A stretch of 25,893 bases of DNA. Origin: Bacteroidales bacterium UBA755. Its GTDB lineage: Bacteria > Bacteroidota > Bacteroidia > Bacteroidales > UBA932. The position numbers were made by a program, and so were the translations under genes. The number at the start of each line of letters is the position of its first letter. The stretch's first letter is position 1. The stretch lies in assembly GCA_002297815.1 (NCBI GenBank), contig DBKH01000039.1:1-25893 (forward strand), given 5' to 3'. The notes under the pieces are model-generated. The model saw nothing but the letters and a program-made list of their open reading frames with translations. It ran no database searches and had not been told where the DNA came from. Below are positions 15,028 to 23,755 of the stretch, in pieces.

Positions 15028-18000
15028 ATGAGAAAACATTTTCTTTTTCTGATGGTGTCGTTCTTCCTTGTCGCCTTCCCTCTTTTGGCGGGAGCACAGG
15101 GACGAGTGACTGTCACTGGAAGCGTTAAGGACGCAGGTGACTTACCTGTTATCGCTGCTACAGTCTTCGAGAAGGGGACTACTAATGGCACAAGTACTGA
15201 TGCTGATGGTAAATTCAGCTTCTCTATGACCAAAGGCGCCACTCTGGTTGTCTCATGCGTTGGCTACGAGACGGTGGAAGTCAAAGTTGTTGGTAACAAG
15301 ACTAATTTTGACCTTGTTCTGAAAGAGGACGCTCTCGCACTTACTGAGGTTGTGGTGACAGGTTACGGTGGAACACAGCGCAGGTCAAAACTGACCAACT
15401 CCATTGCGAAAGTCTCAGAGGAGACATTCTCAGTCGGAGTGTTCGCCAACCCTGGCCAAGCCCTCTCAGGAGCTGTTTCTGGTTTGAGGGTTGTCAATAC
15501 CTCTGGTAGTCCTAACGCGACTCCAAGCATTTCCCTGCGCGGAGGAACTAACTGGGATGGTTCCGGTGAGCCTCTGGTGATTGTGGATGGTATGCTTCGC
15601 GAGTCTGGTTTCCAGGACATCAACCCTGAGGACATCGCTTCGATGGACGTCCTCAAGGATGCCGGTGCGACCGCCATCTACGGTGCACGTGCTTCTAACG
15701 GTGTGATTTTCATCACCACAAAGAAAGGATCCGCAGGCCAAAGTCAGATCAACTTCAAAGGACGTGTCGGTCTGAACTATTACTATTCTCCGATCAAATT
15801 CCTTGACACAGAGGATTACCTCACCTACATGCGTAAGGCCTACAACGAGACCCCTTGGGCTGACAAAGGCATGCTTAAGGCTGCCCAGCCTTTTGGAACC
15901 GGAAACGTCTATGGAGAAGATGGTTCAAAAATGCTTTGGAACCTTATGGCCTATGATCCTAAGTATGACTTCTTGCTCTCTAAAGGCTGGAAGACAATGG
16001 ACGATCCTGTCGGCAACGGTAAACTTATGTACCGTGACACCGATTTCAAGAGCTATAACATGAACAGTCCGGCTCTCACTCAGGACTACAATGTGAACAT
16101 GTCCGGAGGAAACGATAAAGGTCATTATTATGCAAGTTTCGGCTACAACAAGATCGAGGGTATGCCGATCAATATGTACAACGAGCGTTATAATGTCCTA
16201 TTCAACGGTGACTATATGATCACCCCTTGGCTGAAGAGCATATCTAGTTTCTCTTACAACAGAGGTAACTGGACTCCAATGCCTTATGGCCAGCAGGGTG
16301 AGGCTAACTACTTTGGACGTATCATGTCCATGCCGCCTACCTCCCGTTTCGAGGATGAGGATGGGAACATGCTTCTCGGTTCCAACTCAGGAGATGGCAA
16401 CCAGTCCTACAATGCTGACAAGTTCTGGTACGACTACCAGCGTGACAAGTTCACGATCTCTCAGAATTTCGAAGTTTCACTCATGGAGGGACTCAAACTC
16501 AAGGGAGGTGCTTCATGGTTCCTCAATGAGACTGTGCAGGAATATATGATCAAGGACTACCGTACGAACGTGAACTCGTACAATAGGACAAGAACTACCT
16601 ATGCAGGCATGAATAGGTATTTCTCACAGACCTACAACGCCACGTTGCAGTACGAGAAGACTCTCTTTGATGTTCACAACGTTGATGTCCTTCTCGGTAC
16701 TGAAATCTATGACAGGGTTTATCGTGGATTCTCAGCTCAGGGACAAGGCGCTGCTACTGACGACTTTGCTGATCTTCAGCTTACTCTCAACGGAGAAGGA
16801 AAACGTGCTATTGACTCTAGCCATGAGCGTCAGCGCATTCTTTCGTACTTCGGACGTCTGAATTACGACTACGACAGCCGTTATCTCCTCAGTGCTACAT
16901 TCCGTTATGATGGCTACTCCTCACTTCTTGGTGACAACCGTTGGGGCTTCTTTCCTGGTGTGTCAGCCGGTTGGGTGTTCGGACGCGAGAATTTCGTGAC
17001 AGACAATCTTTCATGGCTTTCTTTCGGTAAGCTCAGAGCTTCTTACGGTTTGAACGGTAATGCTTCCGGTATCGGAGCTTACACTCTTCAGGGAGCCTAC
17101 GCCAATGCTGACTCAAAGGGTAACAAGTACTTCTATAGCAGCAACGCTGCCTTCCGTATTTCAGCATTAGCAAATCCTGGACTTAAATGGGAACGCACCC
17201 GTACAGCTGAAATCGGTGTGGATCTCGGATTTCTCCAGAACAAGATCAACTTTAACGCTACGTACTATAACCGTCTTACCATGGATAAGTACGCTGATTT
17301 CACCCTCCCTTCAACTACCGGCTTCTCATCAGTCAAGAACAATAACGGAAAGTACCGCAACGCGGGTCTGGAGTTCGAGATTGCTGCGAAGGTTATGCGC
17401 AAGAAGGATTTCTCTTGGGATGTAAAGGCTAACATTGCCTACAACAAGAACAAGGTGGTTTCTCTTCCGGACAATGGCCTTCCAAACAATCGTCAGGGTG
17501 GAACCGAGATCTACACAGGAAGAAAACTTGCTGACGGAACTTACGAGACAATCTTCGTGGGTGGCTACCAGGAAGGACAGGAGCCTAACCAACTCACTGC
17601 TTACCAGTTCGAGGGTCTCTGGAGAAATGATTCCGATGTTCCTGACACCTACATTGACAGAAGTGGTACCAACTACAAGGGACTGACGATTTACTCCAAG
17701 GCTAAGTACGATTCTCTTACTGATGCCGAGAAGACAAAGGCTTGGTATGTTGGAGCCGGTGATGCCAAATGGAAAGATGTCAATGGTGACGGTGTTATTG
17801 ATGCTCGTGATAGGGTAAAGATTGGTAACATGACTCCTCACTGGTTCGGTGGTTTCAACACCACTTTGAATTGGAAAGGCTTGCAGTTTTATGCACGCTT
17901 TGACTACGCTCTTGATTTCTGGACTTATGACCAGGCATCTCCTTGGTACGACGGTTGCGGTCAGGGTTCTTACAATGCCACCACGAACATCCTTGACTCT

Positions 18001-18333
18001 TGGTCTCCGGAGAACCCTAACGGAAAGTATCCTAAGTATGTTTGGGCTGACATTTTCGGAGTGTCCAACTACTTCCGCCAGAGCACATTGTATGTCTTCA
18101 AGGGAGACTATCTGGCTATCCGTGAGCTCTCACTCTCGTACTCTTTGCCAAAAGTGCTCCTTGACAAAACTTTCTTGAAGAATGTCACAGTCTCTGTTAC
18201 CGGACAGAACCTTGGCTATATCACCGCGGCTCCGACCAACACTCCTGAAGTTGCCCGTTCGAATACTTATGCGTCAGGAGACGGTTATGGCTTGCCACGC
18301 ACCATTCTTTTCGGACTTGATCTGACTTTCTAA
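15028..18333 (+). CDS. SusC-like TonB-dependent outer-membrane transporter (NanO-like)
   Basis: The 1101-residue protein has a signal peptide cleaved after about AGAQG (25). A carboxypeptidase-regulatory-like beta domain follows (26-100; VTVTGSVKDAGDLPVIAATV), then a TonB-box region LTEVVVTGYG (105-114). The plug (115-235) carries PSISLRGG and the SusC hallmark MDVLKDAGATAIYGARASNG. The rest is the beta-barrel with DVNGDGVIDARDRVKIGN near 920 and a C-terminal Phe (LFGLDLTF) for outer-membrane assembly. It forms a lidded-barrel complex with the SusD-like lipoprotein encoded 25 nt downstream. Substrate assignment to sialic acid or sialylated oligosaccharides rests on position between nanE and the sialidase, as in the NanO/NanU pairs of Tannerella and Bacteroides. 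Confidence 0.93.
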   Translation: MRKHFLFLMVSFFLVAFPLLAGAQGRVTVTGSVKDAGDLPVIAATVFEKGTTNGTSTDADGKFSFSMTKGATLVVSCVGYETVEVKVVGNKTNFDLVLKEDALALTEVVVTGYGGTQRRSKLTNSIAKVSEETFSVGVFANPGQALSGAVSGLRVVNTSGSPNATPSISLRGGTNWDGSGEPLVIVDGMLRESGFQDINPEDIASMDVLKDAGATAIYGARASNGVIFITTKKGSAGQSQINFKGRVGLNYYYSPIKFLDTEDYLTYMRKAYNETPWADKGMLKAAQPFGTGNVYGEDGSKMLWNLMAYDPKYDFLLSKGWKTMDDPVGNGKLMYRDTDFKSYNMNSPALTQDYNVNMSGGNDKGHYYASFGYNKIEGMPINMYNERYNVLFNGDYMITPWLKSISSFSYNRGNWTPMPYGQQGEANYFGRIMSMPPTSRFEDEDGNMLLGSNSGDGNQSYNADKFWYDYQRDKFTISQNFEVSLMEGLKLKGGASWFLNETVQEYMIKDYRTNVNSYNRTRTTYAGMNRYFSQTYNATLQYEKTLFDVHNVDVLLGTEIYDRVYRGFSAQGQGAATDDFADLQLTLNGEGKRAIDSSHERQRILSYFGRLNYDYDSRYLLSATFRYDGYSSLLGDNRWGFFPGVSAGWVFGRENFVTDNLSWLSFGKLRASYGLNGNASGIGAYTLQGAYANADSKGNKYFYSSNAAFRISALANPGLKWERTRTAEIGVDLGFLQNKINFNATYYNRLTMDKYADFTLPSTTGFSSVKNNNGKYRNAGLEFEIAAKVMRKKDFSWDVKANIAYNKNKVVSLPDNGLPNNRQGGTEIYTGRKLADGTYETIFVGGYQEGQEPNQLTAYQFEGLWRNDSDVPDTYIDRSGTNYKGLTIYSKAKYDSLTDAEKTKAWYVGAGDAKWKDVNGDGVIDARDRVKIGNMTPHWFGGFNTTLNWKGLQFYARFDYALDFWTYDQASPWYDGCGQGSYNATTNILDSWSPENPNGKYPKYVWADIFGVSNYFRQSTLYVFKGDYLAIRELSLSYSLPKVLLDKTFLKNVTVSVTGQNLGYITAAPTNTPEVARSNTYASGDGYGLPRTILFGLDLTF

Positions 18334-18358
18334 CGACCCTTAAACATTGAATATTAAT

Positions 18359-20056
18359 ATGAAACTTAAAAAGTACATACTCCTGTCTGCCATGACGATT
18401 GCCAGTTTGGGTGTCGTTTCCTGCAGCAATTTCTTGGACTTGACTCCAATAGATTATTACTCAGTTAATGCCTATTGGAAGAATGAGTCTCACGTCCAGT
18501 CTTACACTCACACTCTTCATTACGACTTGCGAAATGTCGCTTGGACTCACATGCTGACTTTCGGTGAGCTTCGCGGTGGTGGCCTTCGCATTGACGGTCT
18601 GTGCGTGGACGCGAGTGCGACAAACGAGATGAGTGTCGTTCTCAGCCTTCTTACCAAGGATCAGACCGGGGTCAGCAATTACGCTGATTACTACGGAAAG
18701 ATTGTCAACATCAATCTCTACATCCAGAAAGTACAAGATGCTGACTATCTTACAGACAAGAAGAAAGCCTACTATCTCGGCATCGGCTATGGTCTTAGGG
18801 CCTTCTACTACTTCGATCTCTATCGCGCGTTTGGCTGGGTTGTTCTTCGTACGGATGCGGCTGTTATTGACGGCAATTACGATCCGGTGTCTCTTCAGGA
18901 GCCACAGTCATCTCCTAAGGTAGTGATGGATTTCATCAAGGCGGACCTCAAAGCCTCTTTGGACAATTTCGATGCTTCTGGAGTGACTGGTTTCACGGGT
19001 GGAATCGTTGGAGGTAGCAAAGCATATTGGAGCAAAGCTGCGACCGAGTACCTTAAGGGTGAGGTTTACCTCTGGAACTCCAAGGTGACCATTGGAGATA
19101 ACGCTGCTGTCCCAAGTGACATCACTGAGGCTAAGACAGCTTTCACAAATGTCGCGACAAAATACGGTCTGAGCCTCCTTCCTACATTCTCTGACATTTT
19201 CTCGACTAAGGACAATAACGAGCAGATCTTCTGCATCCGCTATAAGGAGAATGAGGCGACAAACTATCTTAACTATTTCTGCTACAACATGACCACCGGT
19301 CGTGCGAAGGATTATACCTACACCGAGGATGGTGTCTCATTCAGTGAGGATCCGCTTCAGATGATTCTTGGCGTTCCTATGCGCTATGAGCATAAGACTG
19401 GCCTTTACCTCGCTTATGATCGCACTGACCAGAGGCGTGACGCTACTTTTGAAGGTGCTTACCAACTCAAGGAAGGTGCAACTGACCCTAAGGTTTTTGG
19501 CAATCTCGAACTTTGCGGTGTGTTCACAAAGAAGAACATCGGCCATGTCAACCTTTCGACTGGCCAGCGTGTGACTGACGGAGATTTCATCTACTATCGT
19601 CTTGCAGGCGCTTACCTTGCATTGGCTGAGATCGCCAACTTTGAAGGTGATGCTTCAAGTGTGAAGTACTACATGAACCTTGTCCGCCAACGTGCTTACG
19701 GTGAGAATTGGAATGAGGCTGTCTATGGATTCACTCCTGGAGACTTCAAGACCAATGAGCTTGCGATTCTCGCCGAGAAAGACAAGGAGATGGTTCAGGA
19801 AGGTCAGCGTTGGTACGATGTCAACCGTATGACCATCTCCAAGGGAGGAAAGCATCTTGTCTTCTGCCCTGAGGGAAGCGTAAGTGGAATCGTCCTTAAA
19901 GATGGGAAGATTCTCCCTGATTATGAGACTCCAACCCCGATCCTTAATGAGGCGACAGAACAATACAAAGTGTTGTGGCCAATCAACAAATCCCAGCTGG
20001 ACAATGACAAGTCCCTTGTTCAGACCCCTGGCTACGATGAGGACGATGAGGATTAA
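18359..20056 (+). CDS. SusD/RagB-like surface glycan-binding lipoprotein (NanU-like)
   Basis: I start it at ATG 18359 (565 aa) because the upstream in-frame codon at 18347 is TTG and the ATG leads straight into a lipoprotein signal: KLKKYILL..., with a VVSC lipobox at Cys22. The mature start SNFLDLTP is characteristic of SusD proteins. Tetratricopeptide-like helices include YYLGIGYGLRAFYYFDLYRAFGWV, and the C-terminal RagB block LAEKDKEMVQEGQRWYDVNRM is present. It should sit on the cell surface as the lid of the SusC barrel and bind the sugar. An Asp/Glu-rich tail (DEDDED) ends the protein. Sialic-acid specificity is inferred from the operon. Confidence 0.93.
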   Translation: MKLKKYILLSAMTIASLGVVSCSNFLDLTPIDYYSVNAYWKNESHVQSYTHTLHYDLRNVAWTHMLTFGELRGGGLRIDGLCVDASATNEMSVVLSLLTKDQTGVSNYADYYGKIVNINLYIQKVQDADYLTDKKKAYYLGIGYGLRAFYYFDLYRAFGWVVLRTDAAVIDGNYDPVSLQEPQSSPKVVMDFIKADLKASLDNFDASGVTGFTGGIVGGSKAYWSKAATEYLKGEVYLWNSKVTIGDNAAVPSDITEAKTAFTNVATKYGLSLLPTFSDIFSTKDNNEQIFCIRYKENEATNYLNYFCYNMTTGRAKDYTYTEDGVSFSEDPLQMILGVPMRYEHKTGLYLAYDRTDQRRDATFEGAYQLKEGATDPKVFGNLELCGVFTKKNIGHVNLSTGQRVTDGDFIYYRLAGAYLALAEIANFEGDASSVKYYMNLVRQRAYGENWNEAVYGFTPGDFKTNELAILAEKDKEMVQEGQRWYDVNRMTISKGGKHLVFCPEGSVSGIVLKDGKILPDYETPTPILNEATEQYKVLWPINKSQLDNDKSLVQTPGYDEDDED

Positions 20057-20080
20057 TAATTGGTTTTGATTTGAATGATT

Positions 20081-20118
20081 CCGGGGGAGTTGTACTCTCC
20101 CGGATATTTCCTATTTTT
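20081..20118 (+). terminator. Hairpin with T-rich tail between susD-like gene and sialidase (attenuator candidate)
   Basis: Arms CCGGGGGAG (20081-20089) and CTCTCCCGG (20095-20103) pair over nine positions with one G-U pair around TTGTA. A T-rich tail (ATATTTCCTATTTTTG) follows and runs to 5 nt before the sialidase ATG. It could partially terminate transcription so that SusC/SusD are made in excess of the enzymes. The tail is interrupted by CC, so termination is probably incomplete. Confidence 0.5.
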
Positions 20119-20123
20119 GCCCT

Positions 20124-21743
20124 ATGATGAAGAAAATCTTGTGGTTTACAGCCTTGTCGCTGCTTTCGTTGACGATTTCAGCGGCTGACTCGTTGAGGGT
20201 GCACTGCCCTCAAATCCCTATCCTTTTGGATCGCATAGACAACATTCTGTTCCAGCTCCGTGTTCCGGATGCAAAACCGGGGGATGTTCTAGAATCCCTT
20301 ACGATAGAGTTCGAAAATGGGACTGATCTTAAGTCAATCAATGAGTTGCGCCTTTTCTATTCAGGAACTGAGGCAGTTAGGCGCAGAGGGATGTTCTTCA
20401 GTCCTGTTGAGTACATCTCTGCTCATGATGTGTGGAACACTAGGTCCGCGAATCCGTCATATTCAGTGCTTCAAGAGCAGGCGGACCGGATAGGACGCAA
20501 GGTTGTGCTTCATTCTAAACAGAAAATGACCGGTGGCATCAATTATTATTGGATAAGCGTCAGAATGGATTCTAAGGCTTCTCTTTTGACAAAGTTGAAT
20601 GCAAAGGTGACGGAGGTTGTGATTAATGGTGCTAAGACTCCAATCTCTGCCCCGTCAAACGAGATTGTCCGCCGTGTTGGGTATGGAGTACGTCATGCCG
20701 GAGATGATCATTCGAAGGCTTATCGAATTCCTGGCTTGGTGACAACCAATTCCGGAAGTCTTATTGGGGTTTACGACATTCGCTGGAACAGCAGTGTCGA
20801 TCTTCAGGAACGAATTGACATCGGTGTGAGCAGGAGTATGGACAAAGGACAGACATGGGAGCCGATGCGGATTGCGATGTCTTTCGCAGACGTTGACGGT
20901 CTTCCTTCCGGTCAGAACGGGGTCGGAGATCCGGCTGTGTTGGTCGATGAGAACACTGGAACCATTTGGGCCATAGCTGTATGGACCAATGGGATGGGCA
21001 ACGGCAGAGCATGGACGAACTCAATGCCGGGCATGGAACCACACGAGACCCCTCAGCTGATGCTTGCGCGTAGCGATGACGATGGCCGCACATGGAGCAA
21101 ACCGATCAATGTCACCAAACAGGTGAAAGACCCTTCTTGGTGCTTCCTTCTGCAAGGCCCTGGACGTGGAATCACAATGCGTGACGGTACGCTGGTGTTT
21201 GCAATCCAGTTCATCGACAAGGATAGAATGCCGCATGCGGGAATAATGTATAGCAAAGACCATGGGGAGACCTGGCATATTCATAATCCTGCCCGTTCAA
21301 ACACTACTGAGGCGCAGGTTGCCGAGGTTGAACCGGGAGTCTTGATGTTGAACATGAGAGACAACCGTGGCGGTGCACGTGCTGTGATGACTACCAAGGA
21401 TTTAGGACGCACATGGACCGAACACGTGTCTCATAGGACGGCTTTGCGTGAGCCTGTCTGCATGGCCAGTCTGATAGCTGTCCCTGCGGAAAAGAACGCT
21501 TTAGGCAAGGATTTGTTGCTGTTCTCCAATCCAGACACTACTGACGGACGCTACAACATAACGATCAAGGCTAGTCTTGACGGTGGCGTGACATGGCCTT
21601 ACAAGTTGTTGCTTGACGAAGGAAATGGATGGGGATATTCATGCCTCACTATGATTGATTCGCAGACTGTTGGAATCTTGTACGAGTCAAGCGTGGCTCA
21701 CATGACATTCCAGGCGGTTAAATTGAAAGATATTGTCCGATGA
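20124..21743 (+). CDS. nanH: Exo-alpha-sialidase (GH33)
   Basis: The 539-residue enzyme removes terminal sialic acid from glycoconjugates. A signal peptide (to about SAADS, 22) exports it to the periplasm or surface. An N-terminal beta-sandwich of the neuraminidase N-terminal type (about 23-180) precedes the six-blade propeller. The propeller has YRIP (200-203) with the first triad Arg201, five Asp-boxes (SMDKGQTW 238, SDDDGRTW 317, SKDHGETW 377, TKDLGRTW 424, SLDGGVTW 484), MRDNRGG near 411, TTDGRYNIT with Arg476, and GYSCL with the likely nucleophile Tyr505. Asp226 in SSVDLQERID is the probable acid/base. An in-frame ATG also exists at 20127. The stop overlaps the next start as ATGA, implying translational coupling with the hexosaminidase. 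Confidence 0.95.
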   Translation: MMKKILWFTALSLLSLTISAADSLRVHCPQIPILLDRIDNILFQLRVPDAKPGDVLESLTIEFENGTDLKSINELRLFYSGTEAVRRRGMFFSPVEYISAHDVWNTRSANPSYSVLQEQADRIGRKVVLHSKQKMTGGINYYWISVRMDSKASLLTKLNAKVTEVVINGAKTPISAPSNEIVRRVGYGVRHAGDDHSKAYRIPGLVTTNSGSLIGVYDIRWNSSVDLQERIDIGVSRSMDKGQTWEPMRIAMSFADVDGLPSGQNGVGDPAVLVDENTGTIWAIAVWTNGMGNGRAWTNSMPGMEPHETPQLMLARSDDDGRTWSKPINVTKQVKDPSWCFLLQGPGRGITMRDGTLVFAIQFIDKDRMPHAGIMYSKDHGETWHIHNPARSNTTEAQVAEVEPGVLMLNMRDNRGGARAVMTTKDLGRTWTEHVSHRTALREPVCMASLIAVPAEKNALGKDLLLFSNPDTTDGRYNITIKASLDGGVTWPYKLLLDEGNGWGYSCLTMIDSQTVGILYESSVAHMTFQAVKLKDIVR

Positions 21744-23752
21744 GACTATTGCTATCATTCTGCATGGCTCTTTTAGCCATGACTAGTTGCCATAGGCATG
21801 ACCAGAATCCGGTGCTTCTTCCTCTCCCACAGGAAGTGTCGTGGGCAAAAGGCACTTTCCATGGATGTGAAGTTAAACTGTGTGGAGAGTCTTCGGTGAC
21901 TGAAATCGTTCGGGATTGGCTTGATGAGAGCGAAGTTGCCTGTTCGGAATCCTCTTCGAAGATAATAGAGGCCGTCTTGGTTGAACGAATCGATCAGGCT
22001 GTTATCAATCAAGACGAGGCTTACAAACTTTCAGTCTCGCCGAAATCCATTCGGATAGAAGCTGTTACTGAAAGAGGAGTCTATTGGGCAGTCCAGACAT
22101 TGCGCCAATTGTCATCCGAAACGAAACGAGGGATGAGGCTCCCTTGCTGCGAGATAATTGACTGGCCGGCTTTCAGGATAAGAGGTTTCCTGCATGACAC
22201 TGGACGGTCGTTTATTGAGCCAGAGGAACTTAAGAAAGAAATTGCTCTTCTTTCACGCTATAAGATTAACACTTTCCATTGGCATCTGACAGAGAATCAG
22301 GCATGGAGACTGGAAAGCAAGCTCTATCCGCAGATCAACTCTCCAGAGAGCATGACACGTCACCCCGGACGTTATTACACTTTCGAGCAGGTTCGTGACA
22401 TAGTAGATCATTGCCGAATGCATCGCGTTCTTCTGATTCCGGAGTTGGACATGCCCGGCCATAGCGCTGCCTTTGTCAGAGCTTTCGGATGTGACATGCA
22501 AAGTCCCAAAGGGAAAGCGATACTCAAGGAACTGATTTCAGAAGCCTGTGAGCTATTCGCTGAAGTGCCTTATTTACACATAGGTACGGACGAGGTCCGT
22601 TTCACTGATCCAGAGTTCGTCCCGGAAATGGTCGCCTTCGTGCGTTCGAAGGGAAAGAAAGTCATCTCGTGGAATCCGGGCTGGGAATATGCTCCCGGAG
22701 AGATCGACATGACCCAACTTTGGAGTTACCGTGGCAAGGCTCAGCCGGGAATCCCGGCCATTGACTGCCGTTTCCACTATGCGAACCATTTTGACCTGTT
22801 CGGAGACATCGTGGCTCTTTACAATAGCCGGATTTATGACACCGAGCAGGGGAGTGATGATCTTGCTGGCACCGTTGTAGCCTTTTGGAATGACCGTAAA
22901 CTGCCGGATGATAGGAATATTCTTGCCCAAAACGCGTTCTATCCGTACATGTTGGCCATCGCTGAACGCTCATGGCTTGGAGGCGGAAGCGAGTACTTTA
23001 ACGGGAACGGTGTGATTCTACCGGACGATTCTAGCAGTATATTTAAGGAATATGCTGATTTTGAGCGTCGTATGCTTTGGCATAAGGATCATGCCTTTGC
23101 GGGAGAGCCTTTCCCTTATGTACGGCAGACGAATGTCCATTGGGCAATTACTGACGCATTCCCTAACCAAGGTGATCTGGCCCGCTCTTTCCCTCCGGAG
23201 GAAGGAATAGCGGAAAGCTACACTTTCGAAGGCAAGGAGTATGAAGTGCATCGTGCCACCGGAGCAGGAATATATTTGCGTCATGTTTGGGGAGCTACCG
23301 TGCCGGCTTTTTTCAAGAACCCAATGGAAAACAGCACTGCTTACGCCTACACTTGGGTATATTCCCCGAAATCTCAGGACGTGGGACTACTGCTTGAGTT
23401 TCAAAACTATAGCCGTTCGGAAAATGATTTGCCACCACCTGCCGGGCACTGGGATTTCAAGGGCAGCAGGATTTGGCTGAATGACAAGGAGATATTGCCA
23501 CCGGTCTGGACAGGCACTCAGACCGAGAAAAATTCCGAGATTGAGCTTGGCAACGAAAACTGCACAGCCCGCCCTCCAATGCTTGTACATTTGTACAAGG
23601 GATGGAATAAAGTGTTTATGAAATTGCCTGTCGGTCGCTTTACTACACCGGAGGTAAGGTTGGTAAAATGGATGTTTACGGCAGTGTTCGTCACTCCGGA
23701 TGGTAGCCACGCGGTAGATGGGTTGGTATATTCACCGGACAAAATTAAATAA
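21740..23752 (+). CDS. Beta-N-acetylhexosaminidase, GH20 lipoprotein
   Basis: The 670-residue protein carries a lipoprotein signal with lipobox AMTSC (Cys17). A GH20b-type domain (about 25-145; NPVLLPLPQEVSW and AYKLSVSPKSIRIEA) precedes the GH20 barrel: FRIRGFLHDTGR (145-156), INTFHWHLTENQAWRLESKLYP (176-197), IPELDMPGHSAAF (233-245), and the catalytic pair Asp284-Glu285 in YLHIGTDEV. The usual form is HxGGDE; here Thr replaces the second Gly. VISWNPGWEY at 308-317 holds a substrate-site Trp. Beyond about residue 470 lies an extra 200-residue region rich in Trp, Tyr and Pro, probably a beta-sandwich, which I do not recognise. It should remove terminal GlcNAc or GalNAc after desialylation. 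It starts within the sialidase stop codon. Confidence 0.9.
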   Translation: MRLLLSFCMALLAMTSCHRHDQNPVLLPLPQEVSWAKGTFHGCEVKLCGESSVTEIVRDWLDESEVACSESSSKIIEAVLVERIDQAVINQDEAYKLSVSPKSIRIEAVTERGVYWAVQTLRQLSSETKRGMRLPCCEIIDWPAFRIRGFLHDTGRSFIEPEELKKEIALLSRYKINTFHWHLTENQAWRLESKLYPQINSPESMTRHPGRYYTFEQVRDIVDHCRMHRVLLIPELDMPGHSAAFVRAFGCDMQSPKGKAILKELISEACELFAEVPYLHIGTDEVRFTDPEFVPEMVAFVRSKGKKVISWNPGWEYAPGEIDMTQLWSYRGKAQPGIPAIDCRFHYANHFDLFGDIVALYNSRIYDTEQGSDDLAGTVVAFWNDRKLPDDRNILAQNAFYPYMLAIAERSWLGGGSEYFNGNGVILPDDSSSIFKEYADFERRMLWHKDHAFAGEPFPYVRQTNVHWAITDAFPNQGDLARSFPPEEGIAESYTFEGKEYEVHRATGAGIYLRHVWGATVPAFFKNPMENSTAYAYTWVYSPKSQDVGLLLEFQNYSRSENDLPPPAGHWDFKGSRIWLNDKEILPPVWTGTQTEKNSEIELGNENCTARPPMLVHLYKGWNKVFMKLPVGRFTTPEVRLVKWMFTAVFVTPDGSHAVDGLVYSPDKIK

Positions 23753-23755
23753 TTG

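Noticed and set aside
17329..17841. Minus-strand 170-codon frame opposite the SusC gene
   Set aside because: Antisense to the conserved barrel region with no independent support; long shadow frames are common here because of codon bias.
20112..20119. TATTTTTG as a promoter -7 box for the sialidase
   Set aside because: It fits TAnnTTTG but lies 4 nt from the ATG and has no TTTG at the proper upstream distance; it is more likely the T-rich tail of the hairpin.
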